A stretch of DNA of 64,000 nt from Rhodobacter xanthinilyticus (GCF_001856665.1 NZ_CP017781.1:1769501-1833500); one strand, 5' to 3'. Positions 37,610-47,914 are shown, counted from the first letter of the stretch. Numbers and translations are program-made. The notes: generated by a model not told the origin, from the sequence alone.

Positions 37610-38401
37610 ATGATCGACCCCTCCGCCAAGATCCACCCTGCGGCGGTGATCGAGCCCGGCGCGGTGATCGGCCCCGAGTGCGAGATCGGCCCGTTTTGCG
37701 TGATCGGCCCCGAGGTGCGGCTTGGGCGCGCGGTGCGGCTGCAAAGCCATGTGGTGATCGCGGGCGATACCGAGATCGGCGACGAGACCTCGGTCTTCCC
37801 CTTCGCCTCGCTCGGCCAGATCCCGCAAGACCTTAAATTCAAAGGCGAAAAGACCCGCCTTGTGATCGGGGCGCGCAACCGCATCCGCGAATATGTGACG
37901 ATGAACGCCGGCACCGAGGGCGGCGGCGGCGTGACACGTGTGGGTGATGACGGGCTCTTCATGGCGAACTGTCACGTCGCCCATGATGTCACGATCGGCA
38001 ACCGGGTGATCCTCGTCAATTCGGTCGCGGTGGCGGGGCATTGCCATCTCGAGGATGACGTGATCGTCGGCGGGCTCTCGGGGGTGCATCAATGGGTGCG
38101 CATCGGGCGCGGCGCGATCATCGGCGCGCTCTCGATGGTGACCTCGGATGTGATCCCGCATGCGCTCGTGGCCGGGCCGCGGGCGGGGCTCGAGGGGCTC
38201 AACCTCGTCGGCCTGAAGCGCCGCGGCACGCCGCGCGCCGAGATCAGCGCGCTGCGCGAGCTCTACATGGCGCTCTCGGAGGGCAATTTCCGCGAACAGG
38301 CCCGCAAGCTCCATGACGAGGGCGTCGAGGGCGATCTCGCCCGCGAGGTGCTCGATTTCATCCTCGGTCCCTCGGACCGCAGCTTCCTGACGCCGCGATG
38401 A
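37610..38401 (+). CDS. lpxA: UDP-N-acetylglucosamine acyltransferase LpxA
   Basis: First step of lipid A synthesis. The left-handed beta helix of hexapeptide repeats begins IHPAAVIEPGAVIGPECEIGPF; the catalytic-histidine region MANCHVAHDVTIGNRVILVN is clear. The C-terminal helical domain (RRGTPRAEISALRELYMAL) is typical. It has 263 residues. Its stop overlaps the lpxI start by four bases. Confidence 0.96.
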   Translation: MIDPSAKIHPAAVIEPGAVIGPECEIGPFCVIGPEVRLGRAVRLQSHVVIAGDTEIGDETSVFPFASLGQIPQDLKFKGEKTRLVIGARNRIREYVTMNAGTEGGGGVTRVGDDGLFMANCHVAHDVTIGNRVILVNSVAVAGHCHLEDDVIVGGLSGVHQWVRIGRGAIIGALSMVTSDVIPHALVAGPRAGLEGLNLVGLKRRGTPRAEISALRELYMALSEGNFREQARKLHDEGVEGDLAREVLDFILGPSDRSFLTPR

Positions 38402-39210
38402 GCGCAGATGTGGCGCTGATCGCGGGGACGGGGGCGCTGCCGGGGCTTCTGGCGGCGGCGCGGCCGGGGATGCTGATCTGTGAACTCCATGGCTTTGCCT
38501 GCGCGGTCGCGGGCGCCGAGCCGCTCGTCTTCCGCATCGAACGGCTGGTGCCCTTCCTCGACACGCTGGTCGAGCGCGGCATCACCCAGGTCTGTTTCGC
38601 CGGCGCGATCCGGCGCCCGCGGCTCGAGCCCGAGCTTTTCGACATGCGCACCGCGAGCCTCGTGCCGCGGCTTCTGCCGGCGTTTCAGGCGGGCGATGAT
38701 GCGAGCCTGCGCGCGGTGATCGGGCTCTTCGAGGAGTGGGGGCTCGAGGTCGTCGGCGCCGATCAGATCGCGCCCGCGCTCGTGCCCGGGGCGGGGCTCC
38801 TCGCGGGCGCGCCCTCGGAGGCCGATACCCGAGACGCCGCGCGCGCGGCCGAGATCGTCGCGGCGCTTGGCGCGGCCGATGTGGGGCAGGGCGCGGTGGT
38901 GGCGCAGGGCCTCTGTCTTGCGGTGGAAAGCCTGCCCGGCACCGATGCGATGCTCGCCTTCGCGGGCGCTCATCGCGCGATCCTGCCCGAGCCCGCGGGC
39001 GCGCGCGGGGTGTTTTACAAGGCGCCCAAACCCGGCCAGGACCGGCGCGTCGATCTGCCCGCGATCGGGCCGCAAACGGTGGCGAACGCCGCCGCCGCGG
39101 GCCTTGCGGGGATCGCCTTCGAGGCCGGGGGGATCTTGCTCCTCGACCGCGAGGAAACCATCAAAGCCGCTGAAAACGCAGGAGTTTTCCTATGGGCGCG
39201 GGAGGCTTGA
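38398..39210 (+). CDS. lpxI: UDP-2,3-diacylglucosamine pyrophosphatase LpxI
   Basis: Hydrolyses UDP-2,3-diacylglucosamine to lipid X. It is the alphaproteobacterial replacement for LpxH, with an unrelated fold (formerly DUF1009). The 270 residues show LIAGTGALPGLLAAARPG at the start, GITQVCFAGAIRRPRLE, and the C-terminal GVFYKAPKPGQDRRVDLPAIGPQTVANAA and EAGGILLLDREETI segments of the family. Its position between lpxA and lpxB, where lpxH has no counterpart, agrees. It overlaps lpxB by 19 bases. Confidence 0.94.
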   Translation: MSADVALIAGTGALPGLLAAARPGMLICELHGFACAVAGAEPLVFRIERLVPFLDTLVERGITQVCFAGAIRRPRLEPELFDMRTASLVPRLLPAFQAGDDASLRAVIGLFEEWGLEVVGADQIAPALVPGAGLLAGAPSEADTRDAARAAEIVAALGAADVGQGAVVAQGLCLAVESLPGTDAMLAFAGAHRAILPEPAGARGVFYKAPKPGQDRRVDLPAIGPQTVANAAAAGLAGIAFEAGGILLLDREETIKAAENAGVFLWAREA

Positions 39211-40352
39211 AGCTTTTTCTGATCGCCGGCGAGGCCTCGGGCGACAAGCTCGGGGCGGCGTTGATGGCGGGGCTGAAAAGCCTCGCGCCGGGGGTCAGTT
39301 TCGCGGGCGTCGGCGGGCCCTTGATGGCGGCCGAGGGGCTCGAGAGCCTCTTCCCGATGGAGGAGCTGTCGGTGATGGGCCTCGTCGAGGTGCTGCCGAA
39401 ATACCGCGCCCTCAAACGCCGCATCGCCGAGACCGCCGAGGCCGTCGCCGGTTTTGCCCCCGATGCGCTGATCACCATCGACAGCCCGGATTTCTGCCTG
39501 CGCGTCGCGCGGGCCGCGCGTGCGGCGCGGCCGGAGCTGCGCACGATCCATTATGTCGCGCCCTCGGTCTGGGCCTGGCGGCCCGGGCGGGCGGCGAAAA
39601 TGGCCGAGGTCATCGACCATGTGCTCGCGCTTTTGCCCTTCGAGCCGCCCTATATGGAGGCCGCGGGGATGAGCTGCGATTTCGTCGGCCACCCGGTCGT
39701 GGCCGAGCCGCGCGCGAGCCGCGCCGAGGCGGCGGCCTTCCGCGAGACCCATATGATCGGCCCCGAACAGCCCTTGGTGCTGTGCCTGCCGGGTTCGCGT
39801 CGGGGCGAGGTCGCGCGCCTCGGGCCGCGGTTCGATGAGGCGCTGATCCGGCTGCGCGACCGCGAGCCGGGGCTGCGGGTGGTGCTGCCGACCGTGCGCG
39901 GCGTGGCGCCGCTCGTGCGCGAGATGACCGCGCGCTGGCCGGTCGCGCCGATCGTCGTCGAGGAGACGGCCGACAAGCGCGCGGCCTTCGCCGCCGCCGA
40001 TCTCGCGCTCGCGGCCTCGGGCACGGTCAGCCTCGAGCTCGCCGCGAACCGCACGCCGATGGTGATCGCCTATGACGCGAATTTCCTGACCTGGCATATC
40101 GCCTCGCGGATGGTGAAGATCGACACGGTGACGCTGGTCAATCTGGTCTCCGAGACCCGGGCGGTGCCGGAGTTCCTCGGCCCGCGCTGCCGGCCCGGGC
40201 TGATCGCGACGGCGCTTTTCGAGCTATTGGAGAACGCGGGCGCGCGCGGCGCGCAGGCGGCGGCGATGGAGGTGACGATGGCGCGGCTGGGCGAGGGCGG
40301 CGAGGCGCCGGGGCTGCGCGCGGCGCGCTCGGTGCTTGCGAAGCTTGGATGA
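39192..40352 (+). CDS. lpxB: Lipid-A-disaccharide synthase LpxB
   Basis: GT19 glycosyltransferase joining UDP-diacylglucosamine and lipid X. Motifs are LFLIAGEASGDKLGAALMAGL, FAGVGGPLMAAEGLESLFPMEELSVMGLVEVLP, the TIHYVAPSVWAWRPGRAAKM site, and the C-terminal CLPGSRRGEVARLGP with ASGTVSLELAANRTPMVIAY. It has 386 residues. The ATG lies inside the end of lpxI. The stop is followed immediately by the small cytochrome c gene. Confidence 0.95.
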   Translation: MGAGGLKLFLIAGEASGDKLGAALMAGLKSLAPGVSFAGVGGPLMAAEGLESLFPMEELSVMGLVEVLPKYRALKRRIAETAEAVAGFAPDALITIDSPDFCLRVARAARAARPELRTIHYVAPSVWAWRPGRAAKMAEVIDHVLALLPFEPPYMEAAGMSCDFVGHPVVAEPRASRAEAAAFRETHMIGPEQPLVLCLPGSRRGEVARLGPRFDEALIRLRDREPGLRVVLPTVRGVAPLVREMTARWPVAPIVVEETADKRAAFAAADLALAASGTVSLELAANRTPMVIAYDANFLTWHIASRMVKIDTVTLVNLVSETRAVPEFLGPRCRPGLIATALFELLENAGARGAQAAAMEVTMARLGEGGEAPGLRAARSVLAKLG

Positions 40353-40370
40353 AGAACGACGCGTAAGCTC

Positions 40371-40622
40371 TTGATTATCCTCGCACTTGCCCTGACTTCG
40401 CCGGCGGGCATGGCGGCTACGCCCGACCCGGCCGCAGGCGCCGCCGCCTATCAGAAGGCCTGCGCGCGCTGTCATCGCGACCCGGCGAAACTCGTGGCGC
40501 AAAGCGCGGGGGCGCGCACGGCCGAGGATTTCGCGGCCTGGCTCAGCGCCTATCTTGCCACGCACCACACCCCCGGCCCGCAGGCCGCCGCCGATATCGC
40601 CGCCTGGCTCGCCCTGCGCTGA
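40371..40622 (+). CDS. Small monoheme c-type cytochrome, start or frame uncertain
   Basis: An exported single-heme protein (CARCH) of about 83 residues. With the TTG at 40371 it begins with a hydrophobic signal (MIILALALTSPAGMA) but no basic n-region and no ribosome site. An ATG at 40349 overlapping the lpxB stop (ATGA) reads MKNDA and then a stop. Removing one base near 40364 would join it as MKNDAKLLIILALALTSPAGMA, a textbook signal peptide. So either a sequencing or true -1 frameshift affects the start, or the TTG is used. It probably carries electrons in the periplasm; the partner is unknown. Confidence 0.6.
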   Translation: MIILALALTSPAGMAATPDPAAGAAAYQKACARCHRDPAKLVAQSAGARTAEDFAAWLSAYLATHHTPGPQAAADIAAWLALR

Positions 40623-41504
40623 TCAGCGCTCCATCGGCACCACATCGACCGCCTGATGGCTCTCATGCGCGCCCGCCGTGCGCAGCGCGCCCAGCACCGG
40701 CGCGACATCGGAATAATCGCGCCCGATCGCCACGGTGATGTAATCGAGCCCGGCGGGCTGGTCATTCGTCGGGTCGAACTCGACCCAGCCCATCTGCGCC
40801 CCCGCCCAAGCCCGCACCCAGGCATGCATCGCATCGGCGCCCTCGAGGCGCGGCTGGCCGGGCGGCGGGAAGGTGCGCAAAAACCCCGAGACATAGCCCG
40901 CCGGGATGCCGAGCCCGCGCAGGCCCGCGATCATCACCTGCGCGAAATCCTGGCACACGCCATGGCGCGCGGTGAAGGCCTCGAGCGGCGCGGTGTCGAC
41001 GGTGGTGGCCTCGGCGTCAAAGCGCATCTCGCGGTGAAGCGCGCGGCCGATCGCCTCGATCGCGGCGAAGGCGGTCATGCCCGGGGTGATCAGCGCGCGG
41101 GCGAAGGCGGTGATCTCGGGCACCGGGCGGATCCGCGGCGAGGCGCCGAGGAAATGGTGGGGCGCCTGCGGGGCGAGGCTTTGCTCGGCCGCGATCTCGG
41201 CGGCAAGGCCCGCGAGCGGCGGCGAGAGGTCAAGCACGGGAGGGGGCGCGGCGCGCTCGACGGTGGCGGTGAGGGTGAAGGCCGCGGCCGAGATCGGCTT
41301 GTGCCAGGCGACCGAGGTCATCGCATTGCCGAAGAAATCGAGGCTGTCGCGGCGTTCATCGGGGAGCGGGTCGATGCTCAGGAGCCGGCGCGTCACGCGC
41401 TGGGTGCCGGGCGCATCCGAGGGCAAGAGCCGCAGCAGGTTGCGCGTGTGATCGGCGGGGGCGGCGTAGCTGTAATCGATCACGAGGCGGATGTCGTAAC
41501 GCAT
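40623..41504 (-). CDS. Transglutaminase-like protein of the ATP-grasp/alpha-E operon
   Basis: A 293-residue protein with an N-terminal bacterial transglutaminase-associated beta domain (about 1-90) and a papain-like transglutaminase domain. The triad is visible: Cys184 in ARHGVCQDFAQVM, His227 in AMHAWVRAW and Asp244 in VEFDPTND. Such proteins act as peptidases or amide-bond transferases. It is the last gene of a minus-strand operon, seven bases after the ATP-grasp/alpha-E gene. It would cleave or transfer the peptide bond that the ATP-grasp enzyme makes; the substrate is unknown. Confidence 0.9.
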   Translation of the reverse strand: MRYDIRLVIDYSYAAPADHTRNLLRLLPSDAPGTQRVTRRLLSIDPLPDERRDSLDFFGNAMTSVAWHKPISAAAFTLTATVERAAPPPVLDLSPPLAGLAAEIAAEQSLAPQAPHHFLGASPRIRPVPEITAFARALITPGMTAFAAIEAIGRALHREMRFDAEATTVDTAPLEAFTARHGVCQDFAQVMIAGLRGLGIPAGYVSGFLRTFPPPGQPRLEGADAMHAWVRAWAGAQMGWVEFDPTNDQPAGLDYITVAIGRDYSDVAPVLGALRTAGAHESHQAVDVVPMER

Positions 41505-41511
41505 GGGCCCC

Positions 41512-43923
41512 TCAGCGCAGATAGGCGGTTGTGAGCAGATCGGAGGCCGCCGCGATCTCGCCGCGCAGCGCGATCAGCCGCTCGGAGGTGATCTCGCGCG
41601 GCTCGGCCACCTGCAGCGCGCTCTGGATCGGCACGAGCGCGCGCGAGAGCGGCGCGAGGCGGCCGTTCGTCACCGCATCGGGCAGCGCCATCGCGAGCGC
41701 CCGCATCCGCTGGATCTGGAACAGGATCGAGCGCGGGTTGTCGCCGTCGAGCGCGAGCAGGTCGATCACCGTATCGCGCGAGGTCTCGACGCGGTAGCGG
41801 CGCTGGTGGGTGATCACGCTGTCGGCGACCTCGACGGCAATGTCGAGCGAGCCCGCCGGCGCCTGCGGATCGGCAAAGACCGTAAGCATCGCCGCCAGCG
41901 CATCGGCGCGTTCGAGCGCGCGGCCGAAGCTGAGGAACCGCCAGCCCGAGAAGCGATACATGTTTTCATGCACGAGGCCGGAAAAGCCGGTGATCTTGCG
42001 CACCAGAACCGACATCGCGCGCGCGCAATCATCGCCCGGGCGCGCGGTGCGGCTCATCTGGCGGGCGGTTTTCACCAGATCGCCGAGCGCCGCCCAGCCA
42101 TCTGTGGAGAACCGGTCGCGCACCTTCGCCGCACAGCCCCGCGCGATCTCGATGCGCCCGATCAGCGCCTCGGGGATCGGCTCGTCGAGCGTGTAACCAT
42201 AGGGCGCGAGGAAGCTCTCGAGCGCCTTGAGCCGCGGGTCGGCGGGGTTGTCGGTGGCGGCGAGGCGCAGGTGATAGGCGCGGATCAGCCGGATCGCATC
42301 CTCGGTGCGCTCGACATAGCGGCCGAGCCAGTAGAGATTGTCGGCCGCGCGCGAGGGCAGCGTGCCCGAGGTGGTCCGGCGGAACTCGGTGCTGGGCGGG
42401 ATCAGGGTTTCGGGCTTCACCGGCTGATCGGCGACCACCCAGACATCGGCGACGGAGCCGCCGCGCTGCATGGCGAGCGCGCCCGCATCGCCCGTGCGCC
42501 CGATCCGCGCATAGCCGCCCTTCATGAACTGCCAGCCCGAGGGGGTGCGCGCGGCAAAGACCCGCACCGTCATCGGCCGCGGCAGCACGCGCCCGCCGGC
42601 CTCGGTCTCGACCCAGGCGGGCGTGGTGGAGAGCGTCACCGCCTCCTGACCGACGAGCTGGCCGCCCTCCTGGGTGAGCCAGTCGGCGATGCTCTCTCGC
42701 GCGCTGTCGCGGAATTTCGTGCCAAGCGCGGTGGTGGCGCCCAGATCGAAGGGCAGATCGACCGCATAGGCCGAGCCGATCATCATCCGCGCGGCGTTTT
42801 GCTCGACATAGGCGCGCTCGGGCCCGCCGCCGCACCACCAGGTCGCGATATTGGGGATCGCGAGCGGCTTGCCGGTCAGCACCTCGGCGATGCGCGGCCA
42901 AAACGCCATCATCGCGCGGATCTCGAGCACGCCCGAGCCGAGCGCATTGACCATCGCCAGATTGCCCTGCCGCACCGCCTCCATCAGCCCCGGCGCGCCG
43001 ATCTGGCTCGTGGGGTCAAGCTCGAGCGGGTCGGCGAAGGCCGCGTCGATCCGCCGCCAGAGCACGCCCAAGGGCTGCGGCCCCATGATCGTGCGCACCA
43101 TCGCCTGACCGTCCTCGACCAGAAGATCCTCGCCCTCGAGCAGCATCATGCCGAGGTAGCGCGCGATATAGGTCTGCTCGAAATAGGTGTCGTTCGAGGG
43201 GCCGGGCGTCAGGATCGCGGTGCCGCGCTCGCGCCCGCCGGGGCCCTGCGCGAGCCCCGTCATCGCGGTGCGGAAGGCGCCGAAAAAGCCCGCCAGCCGA
43301 TGGATATGGGCGCGCGGGAAGCGCTCGGGGAAGATCCGCCCGGTCGCCATCCGGTTTTCGAGCGCAAAGCCCGCCCCCGAGGGCGCCTGCGTGCGATCGC
43401 CCAGCACGAACCACGACCCGTCGGGCGAGCGGCCGATCTCGAAGGCGAGAAAATGCAGGTAATGCCCGCCCTTCGGCGCCACCCCGACCATCGGGCGCAG
43501 CCATTGCCGCGAGCCCGCGATGAGCTCCGCCGGCAGATGGCCCTCGGCGACGAGCCGCCCCGGCCCGTAGAGATCGGCCATCACCCGCTCGAGCAGATCG
43601 GCGCGCTCGGCCAGCCCCGCGCAGATCCCCTCCCATTCGCGCTCGTGCAAGATCACCGGGATATGCGAGAGCGGCCATTCGCGCTCGGCCAGCGGGTCGT
43701 TGGAATATTGCCGGAAGAACACCCCCGCATCGCGCAGATACTGGTTGCCGCGCTCGAACCGCGCGGCGATCTCGGCATCGCTCAGGCGGGTGAAGCGCTC
43801 CACGAAGCGGCGCCACACCGGGCGCATCTGGCCTTGGGCGTCGAAGAGTTCATCCGCGACGCCCGGGGTCAGGCCATAGGCCGCAAACAGGTCTTGCGGC
43901 GGGGTTTTCTGCGCTTCGGCCAT
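41512..43923 (-). CDS. Circularly permuted ATP-grasp type 2 protein fused to alpha-E domain
   Basis: An 803-residue two-domain protein. Residues about 1-480 form the circularly permuted ATP-grasp domain (segments WLRPMVGVAPKGGHYLHFLAFEIGRSPDGSWFVLGDRTQAP, GPSNDTYFEQTYIARYLGMMLLEGEDLLVEDGQ, SQIGAPGLMEAVRQGNLAMVNALGSGVLE). About 490-803 form the all-helical alpha-E domain, beginning SRAADNLYWLGRYVERTEDAIRLIRAYH. The two are often separate genes; here they are fused. It is predicted to make peptide bonds with ATP, with no known substrate. The ATG at 43923 is preferred over a GTG nine bases upstream, which is too close to AGGAG. It lies between two transglutaminase genes. Confidence 0.9.
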   Translation of the reverse strand: MAEAQKTPPQDLFAAYGLTPGVADELFDAQGQMRPVWRRFVERFTRLSDAEIAARFERGNQYLRDAGVFFRQYSNDPLAEREWPLSHIPVILHEREWEGICAGLAERADLLERVMADLYGPGRLVAEGHLPAELIAGSRQWLRPMVGVAPKGGHYLHFLAFEIGRSPDGSWFVLGDRTQAPSGAGFALENRMATGRIFPERFPRAHIHRLAGFFGAFRTAMTGLAQGPGGRERGTAILTPGPSNDTYFEQTYIARYLGMMLLEGEDLLVEDGQAMVRTIMGPQPLGVLWRRIDAAFADPLELDPTSQIGAPGLMEAVRQGNLAMVNALGSGVLEIRAMMAFWPRIAEVLTGKPLAIPNIATWWCGGGPERAYVEQNAARMMIGSAYAVDLPFDLGATTALGTKFRDSARESIADWLTQEGGQLVGQEAVTLSTTPAWVETEAGGRVLPRPMTVRVFAARTPSGWQFMKGGYARIGRTGDAGALAMQRGGSVADVWVVADQPVKPETLIPPSTEFRRTTSGTLPSRAADNLYWLGRYVERTEDAIRLIRAYHLRLAATDNPADPRLKALESFLAPYGYTLDEPIPEALIGRIEIARGCAAKVRDRFSTDGWAALGDLVKTARQMSRTARPGDDCARAMSVLVRKITGFSGLVHENMYRFSGWRFLSFGRALERADALAAMLTVFADPQAPAGSLDIAVEVADSVITHQRRYRVETSRDTVIDLLALDGDNPRSILFQIQRMRALAMALPDAVTNGRLAPLSRALVPIQSALQVAEPREITSERLIALRGEIAAASDLLTTAYLR

Positions 43924-43946
43924 CGGGGGCACCGGCTCCTGAGAGG

Positions 43947-46900
43947 TCAGACGAGCCCTATGGGCCGCCGCAGATCAAGCGTCAACGGGAATTCCGGGTG
44001 CGGGATCTCCGTTGCCGGGGTGTAGCTGCCTCCGGTATGACCCCACGGCTCGAACCGCGCAAGCCTGCGCGCCTCGGCCTCATAGGCATTGACCGGGAAG
44101 GTGTCGTAATTGCGCCCGCCGGGGTGGGCGACGTGATAGGTGCAGCCCGCCAGCGCGCGGCCCGTCCAGTCATCATAGATGTCGAAGGTGAGCGGCGCGT
44201 TGACCGGCAAGACCGGGTGCAGCGCCTCTGCCGGCTGCCAGGCCTTGAAGCGCACGCCGCCGACCGAGACGCCGGAGGTCTGGGTGCGGGCCAAGGGCAC
44301 GGGGCGGCGGTTCACCATGACGCGGTAACGATCCTGATGCAGCGTGGTCAGTTTCACCTGAAGTCTCTCGACAGAACTGTCGGTATAGCGAACGGTTCCC
44401 CCGATCGCGCCGGTTTCGCCCAGAACATGCCAGGGCTCGAGCGCCTGGCGCAGCTCGAGATGCACGCCCTCCGCCGCGATCTGGCCGCAGAACGGGAAGC
44501 GGAACTCGGCCTGCGCCTCGAACCAGACCGGGTCCATCTCGAAACCGTGGTGCTTGAGATCGGCCAAGAGCGAGAGCAGATCCTCCCAGAGGTAATGGGG
44601 CAGCATGAACCGGTCATGCAGCACCGTGCCCCAGCGCACCGGCCGGCCCTTGACCGGCGCCTTCCAGCACCGCGCGATGATCGCGCGCAACAAAAGCTGC
44701 TGAGCGAGCGACATCCGCGGATGCGGCGGCATCTCGAAGCCGCGGAACTCGACAAGGCCGAGCCGGCCGGTCGGCCCGTCGGGCGAGTAGAGCTTGTCGA
44801 TGCAGATCTCGGCGCGGTGGGTGTTGCCGGTGACATCGGTGAGCATGTTGCGCAGCAGCCGGTCGATCAGCCAGGGCGGCGGCAAGGGCCCGCCCGCAAC
44901 CGGGTCGCCGATCTGGCTGAGCGCGATCTCGAGCTCATAGAGCGTGTCGTGGCGCGCCTCGTCGATGCGCGGGGCCTGCGAGGTCGGGCCGATGAAGAGG
45001 CCGGAGAAGAGATAGCTCAGCGAGGGGTGGCGCTGCCAGATCAGGATCAGCGATTTGAGCAGATCGGGGCGGCGCAGGAACGGGCTGTCATTGGGCGTGG
45101 CGCCGCCGACGACGACATGGTTGCCGCCGCCCGTGCCGGTATGGCGCCCGTCGATCATGAATTTATCCGCGCCGAGCCGCGAGAGCCGCGCCTCCTCATA
45201 GATCGCCTCGGTGGTGGCGACGCACTCCTCCCAGCTCGAGGCGGGGTGGATATTGACCTCGATCACGCCCGGGTCGGGCGCCACGCGGATCACGTTGAGG
45301 CGCGCATCATGGGGCGGCGCATAGCCCTCGATATGGATCGGCAGGCCGAGATCGGCGGCGGTCGCCTCGGCCGCGGCGATGATCTCGAGATAGTCCTCGA
45401 GCGTGTCGCAGGGCGGCATGAAGAGGCAAAGCTTGCCGTCGCGCGGCTCGATGGCGAGGGCGGTGCGCACCCAGCCGCCCGCGGGGTCGACACCCTCGCC
45501 CAGATGGGCGTCCTGCGGCATCCATTTTTGCCGCTCGGCGGGCTTGGCGCCGGCGGTGAAGCCCTGCGCATGGCCGGGGCTGACGGGCGGCATCATCTCG
45601 GCGCGCTCGGCCTCCTCGCGGGCGATGCGGTCGATCTCCTCCTGCGCGGCGCGGCGCCGCTCGGCGATGCGGGCGTGGAAATCGGGGAGCGGACCGACGG
45701 CGACGGTCGGGTCGGCGGGGGTGGCGTAGGGGTATTGCGCGGGCGGGATATAGGGGAGCGCGTTGAGCGGCAGGCGGAACCCCACCGGGCTGTCGCCGGG
45801 GATCAGGAAGATATGGCCGCGCCGCGGCTTCCACAGCTCCGAGCGCCATTGCGCGGGCTTGTCGGCCGATTGCCAGAGCCGCTGCACCGGCAGGATATAG
45901 CCCGCAGGCTCGGTCAGCCCGCGCGAGAACACCCGCGCAAACCGCGCCCGGTCCTCGGGGTTCTTCAGCTTCGAATTCTCCGGGCTGACATTCGGGGGGA
46001 GGTTGGCCTCCTTCAGGATCCACTCGGCGGGGTCTTCATAGGCGGGCTGGGCGTAATTCGGATCGAGCCCGAGCTTGGTGGCAAAGCGCGCCAGAAACAC
46101 GCCCGCCTCGGCCGCGCCCATCGGCTCGGGCGCCGCCTCGCGGGCGATCAGATCGGGGTTTTGCCACACCGGCACGCCATCGCGGCGCCAATAAAGCGAG
46201 AAGGTCCAGCGCGGCAGGCTCTCGCCCGGATACCATTTGCCCTGGCCGTAATGCAAAAAGCCCCCCGGCGCGAAGCGGCTTTGCAGCCGCCGGATCAGGC
46301 CGTCGGCGAGGCCGCGCTTTTGCGGGCCGACGGCGGCGGTGTTCCATTCCGCGCTCTCGAAATCGTCGATCGAGACGAAGGTCGGCTCGCCGCCCATGGT
46401 CAGGCGCACATCCCCCGCCGCGAGCTCGGCATCGACCTTTTGGCCGAGCGCGTTGAGCCGCTCCCAGGCCTCGTCGGAAAACGGCTTGGTGATCCGGGGG
46501 TGCTCGGCCACGCGCTTGATTTCCATGTCGAAATTGAAATCGACCTCGGGCGCGCCGGCGGCGGAAAAGCCGCCCACGATCGGGGCCGCATTGCGGAAAT
46601 GCGGCGTCGCGGCGAGCGGGATATGGCTCTCGCCGGTCAAGAGCCCCGAGGTCGGATCAAGCCCGATCCAGCCCGCGCCGGGCAGATAGACCTCGCACCA
46701 GGCATGCAGATCGGTGAAATCGTGATCGGTCCCCGAGGGCCCGTCGAGCGATTTCACATCGGGCGTGAGCTGGATCAGATAGCCCGAGACGAAGCGCGCC
46801 GCAAAGCCCAGATGGCGCAGCACCTGCACCAGAAGCCAGCTCGAATCGCGGCACGAGCCCGAGCGTTTGGAGAGCGTTTCCTCGGGCGTCTGCACGCCGG

Positions 46901-47390
46901 GCTCGAGCCGGATCGTGTAATTGACCTCCTGCGAGATCCGCGCGTTCAGCATGACGAGAAAATCGACGGTGCGCTTCGGGGCGTAATCGACGCTGCCCAT
47001 GAACTGCGCCAGAAGCGGGCCCTCGGGCTCGGGCGTGCGGTAGATCGACAGATCCTCGCGCAGCTCCTCGGGGTAGTCGAAGGGCCAGAATTCCGCGCTC
47101 TCCTCGACGAAGAAATCGAACGGGTTGTAGACCGTCATGTCGGCCACCAGATCGACCTCGATCTTGAACTCGGTCACGGGCTCGGGGAACACGAACCGCG
47201 CGAGCCAATTGCCATAGGGGTCTTGCTGGTGGTTCACGAAATGCCCGCCGGGGCTGACCTTGAGGCTGTGCGAGATGACGCGGGTGCGCGAATGCGGCGC
47301 GGGGCGCAGGCGGATGATCTGCGGGCCCAGCGTGACGGGGCGGTCGTATTTGTAATGCGTCAGGTGATGGATGGATGCGTAGATCGCCAT
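43947..47390 (-). CDS. Large transglutaminase / DUF2126 protein
   Basis: A 1147-residue cytoplasmic protein. An N-terminal transglutaminase-associated beta domain and transglutaminase domain (about 1-270) have the triad Cys180 ([13 protein letters not shown]), His229 ([11 protein letters not shown]) and Asp245 (IGLDPTSG). They are followed by the long DUF2126 region (about 310-1145; [74 protein letters not shown]). The DUF2126 part resembles amidoligase/glutamine-synthetase-like folds. It is the first gene of the operon, 23 bases before the ATP-grasp gene, and would supply the main ligase or hydrolase activity of the system. Confidence 0.92.
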   Translation of the reverse strand: MAIYASIHHLTHYKYDRPVTLGPQIIRLRPAPHSRTRVISHSLKVSPGGHFVNHQQDPYGNWLARFVFPEPVTEFKIEVDLVADMTVYNPFDFFVEESAEFWPFDYPEELREDLSIYRTPEPEGPLLAQFMGSVDYAPKRTVDFLVMLNARISQEVNYTIRLEPGVQTPEETLSKRSGSCRDSSWLLVQVLRHLGFAARFVSGYLIQLTPDVKSLDGPSGTDHDFTDLHAWCEVYLPGAGWIGLDPTSGLLTGESHIPLAATPHFRNAAPIVGGFSAAGAPEVDFNFDMEIKRVAEHPRITKPFSDEAWERLNALGQKVDAELAAGDVRLTMGGEPTFVSIDDFESAEWNTAAVGPQKRGLADGLIRRLQSRFAPGGFLHYGQGKWYPGESLPRWTFSLYWRRDGVPVWQNPDLIAREAAPEPMGAAEAGVFLARFATKLGLDPNYAQPAYEDPAEWILKEANLPPNVSPENSKLKNPEDRARFARVFSRGLTEPAGYILPVQRLWQSADKPAQWRSELWKPRRGHIFLIPGDSPVGFRLPLNALPYIPPAQYPYATPADPTVAVGPLPDFHARIAERRRAAQEEIDRIAREEAERAEMMPPVSPGHAQGFTAGAKPAERQKWMPQDAHLGEGVDPAGGWVRTALAIEPRDGKLCLFMPPCDTLEDYLEIIAAAEATAADLGLPIHIEGYAPPHDARLNVIRVAPDPGVIEVNIHPASSWEECVATTEAIYEEARLSRLGADKFMIDGRHTGTGGGNHVVVGGATPNDSPFLRRPDLLKSLILIWQRHPSLSYLFSGLFIGPTSQAPRIDEARHDTLYELEIALSQIGDPVAGGPLPPPWLIDRLLRNMLTDVTGNTHRAEICIDKLYSPDGPTGRLGLVEFRGFEMPPHPRMSLAQQLLLRAIIARCWKAPVKGRPVRWGTVLHDRFMLPHYLWEDLLSLLADLKHHGFEMDPVWFEAQAEFRFPFCGQIAAEGVHLELRQALEPWHVLGETGAIGGTVRYTDSSVERLQVKLTTLHQDRYRVMVNRRPVPLARTQTSGVSVGGVRFKAWQPAEALHPVLPVNAPLTFDIYDDWTGRALAGCTYHVAHPGGRNYDTFPVNAYEAEARRLARFEPWGHTGGSYTPATEIPHPEFPLTLDLRRPIGLV

Positions 47391-47596
47391 GGGGCCCGCC
47401 TTTTGGTTGCGCTCGGGGCAAGTTTAGGCGGGCGCGGGCGGGGCTTCACGTCAAAAGCCGCGGTTTCGCGCGGGGGATGCAAGGTTTCTATGCGGGCGCT
47501 GAAATTTTGGGCAGACAGGCGCCGGGCAGGAGCCCGCGCAAAACCGCCCGTCGCGCGCGCCCGGGGCGGATAAACACTTTCAGATCAAGGGGAAAG

Positions 47597-47686
47597 TGGC
47601 GGAGAGACAGGGATTCGAACCCTGGGTCGGCTCACACCGACAACGGTTTTCGAGACCGCCGCATTCGACCACTCTGCCACCTCTCC
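47597..47686 (-). tRNA. tRNA-Ser(CGA)
   Basis: A 90-base class II tRNA read on the minus strand. The acceptor arm GGAGAGG pairs with the 3' CTCTCC end, the D-loop contains AGAGTGGTCGAAT, and the anticodon loop CTCGAAA carries CGA (reads UCG). There is a long variable arm (TGTCGGTGTGAGCCGAC) and a T-arm GGGTTCGAATCCC. The CCA end is encoded (47599-47597). The 206 bases on its left to 47391 hold nothing I recognise. Confidence 0.95.
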
Positions 47687-47914
47687 GCGTCAGGGGTCTT
47701 CGTGAGGCGGGGATTTAGCGGGGCTTTTCGGCACATGCAACCGCTTTTTGCACGATTTTTGCAATTCCTTCAGAGAGGGCTGCGAGGCTCGGGCGCGCGC
47801 CGCGATCCGGGCCTTGATTTGTTGGCGCGGGGGCCGGGCGCGGGGGCGGTGGTGGCTGGCCGCGGGCGGCGCGATCGGCTAGCCTCGGGGGCGAGGATGA
47901 CGAAGGAGAGACGC

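Noticed and set aside
43998-47573. Plus-strand open frame of 1191 codons
   Set aside because: It lies antisense to the DUF2126/transglutaminase gene, which has clear catalytic residues; the plus-strand product is Arg/Gly/Ala-rich without domains.
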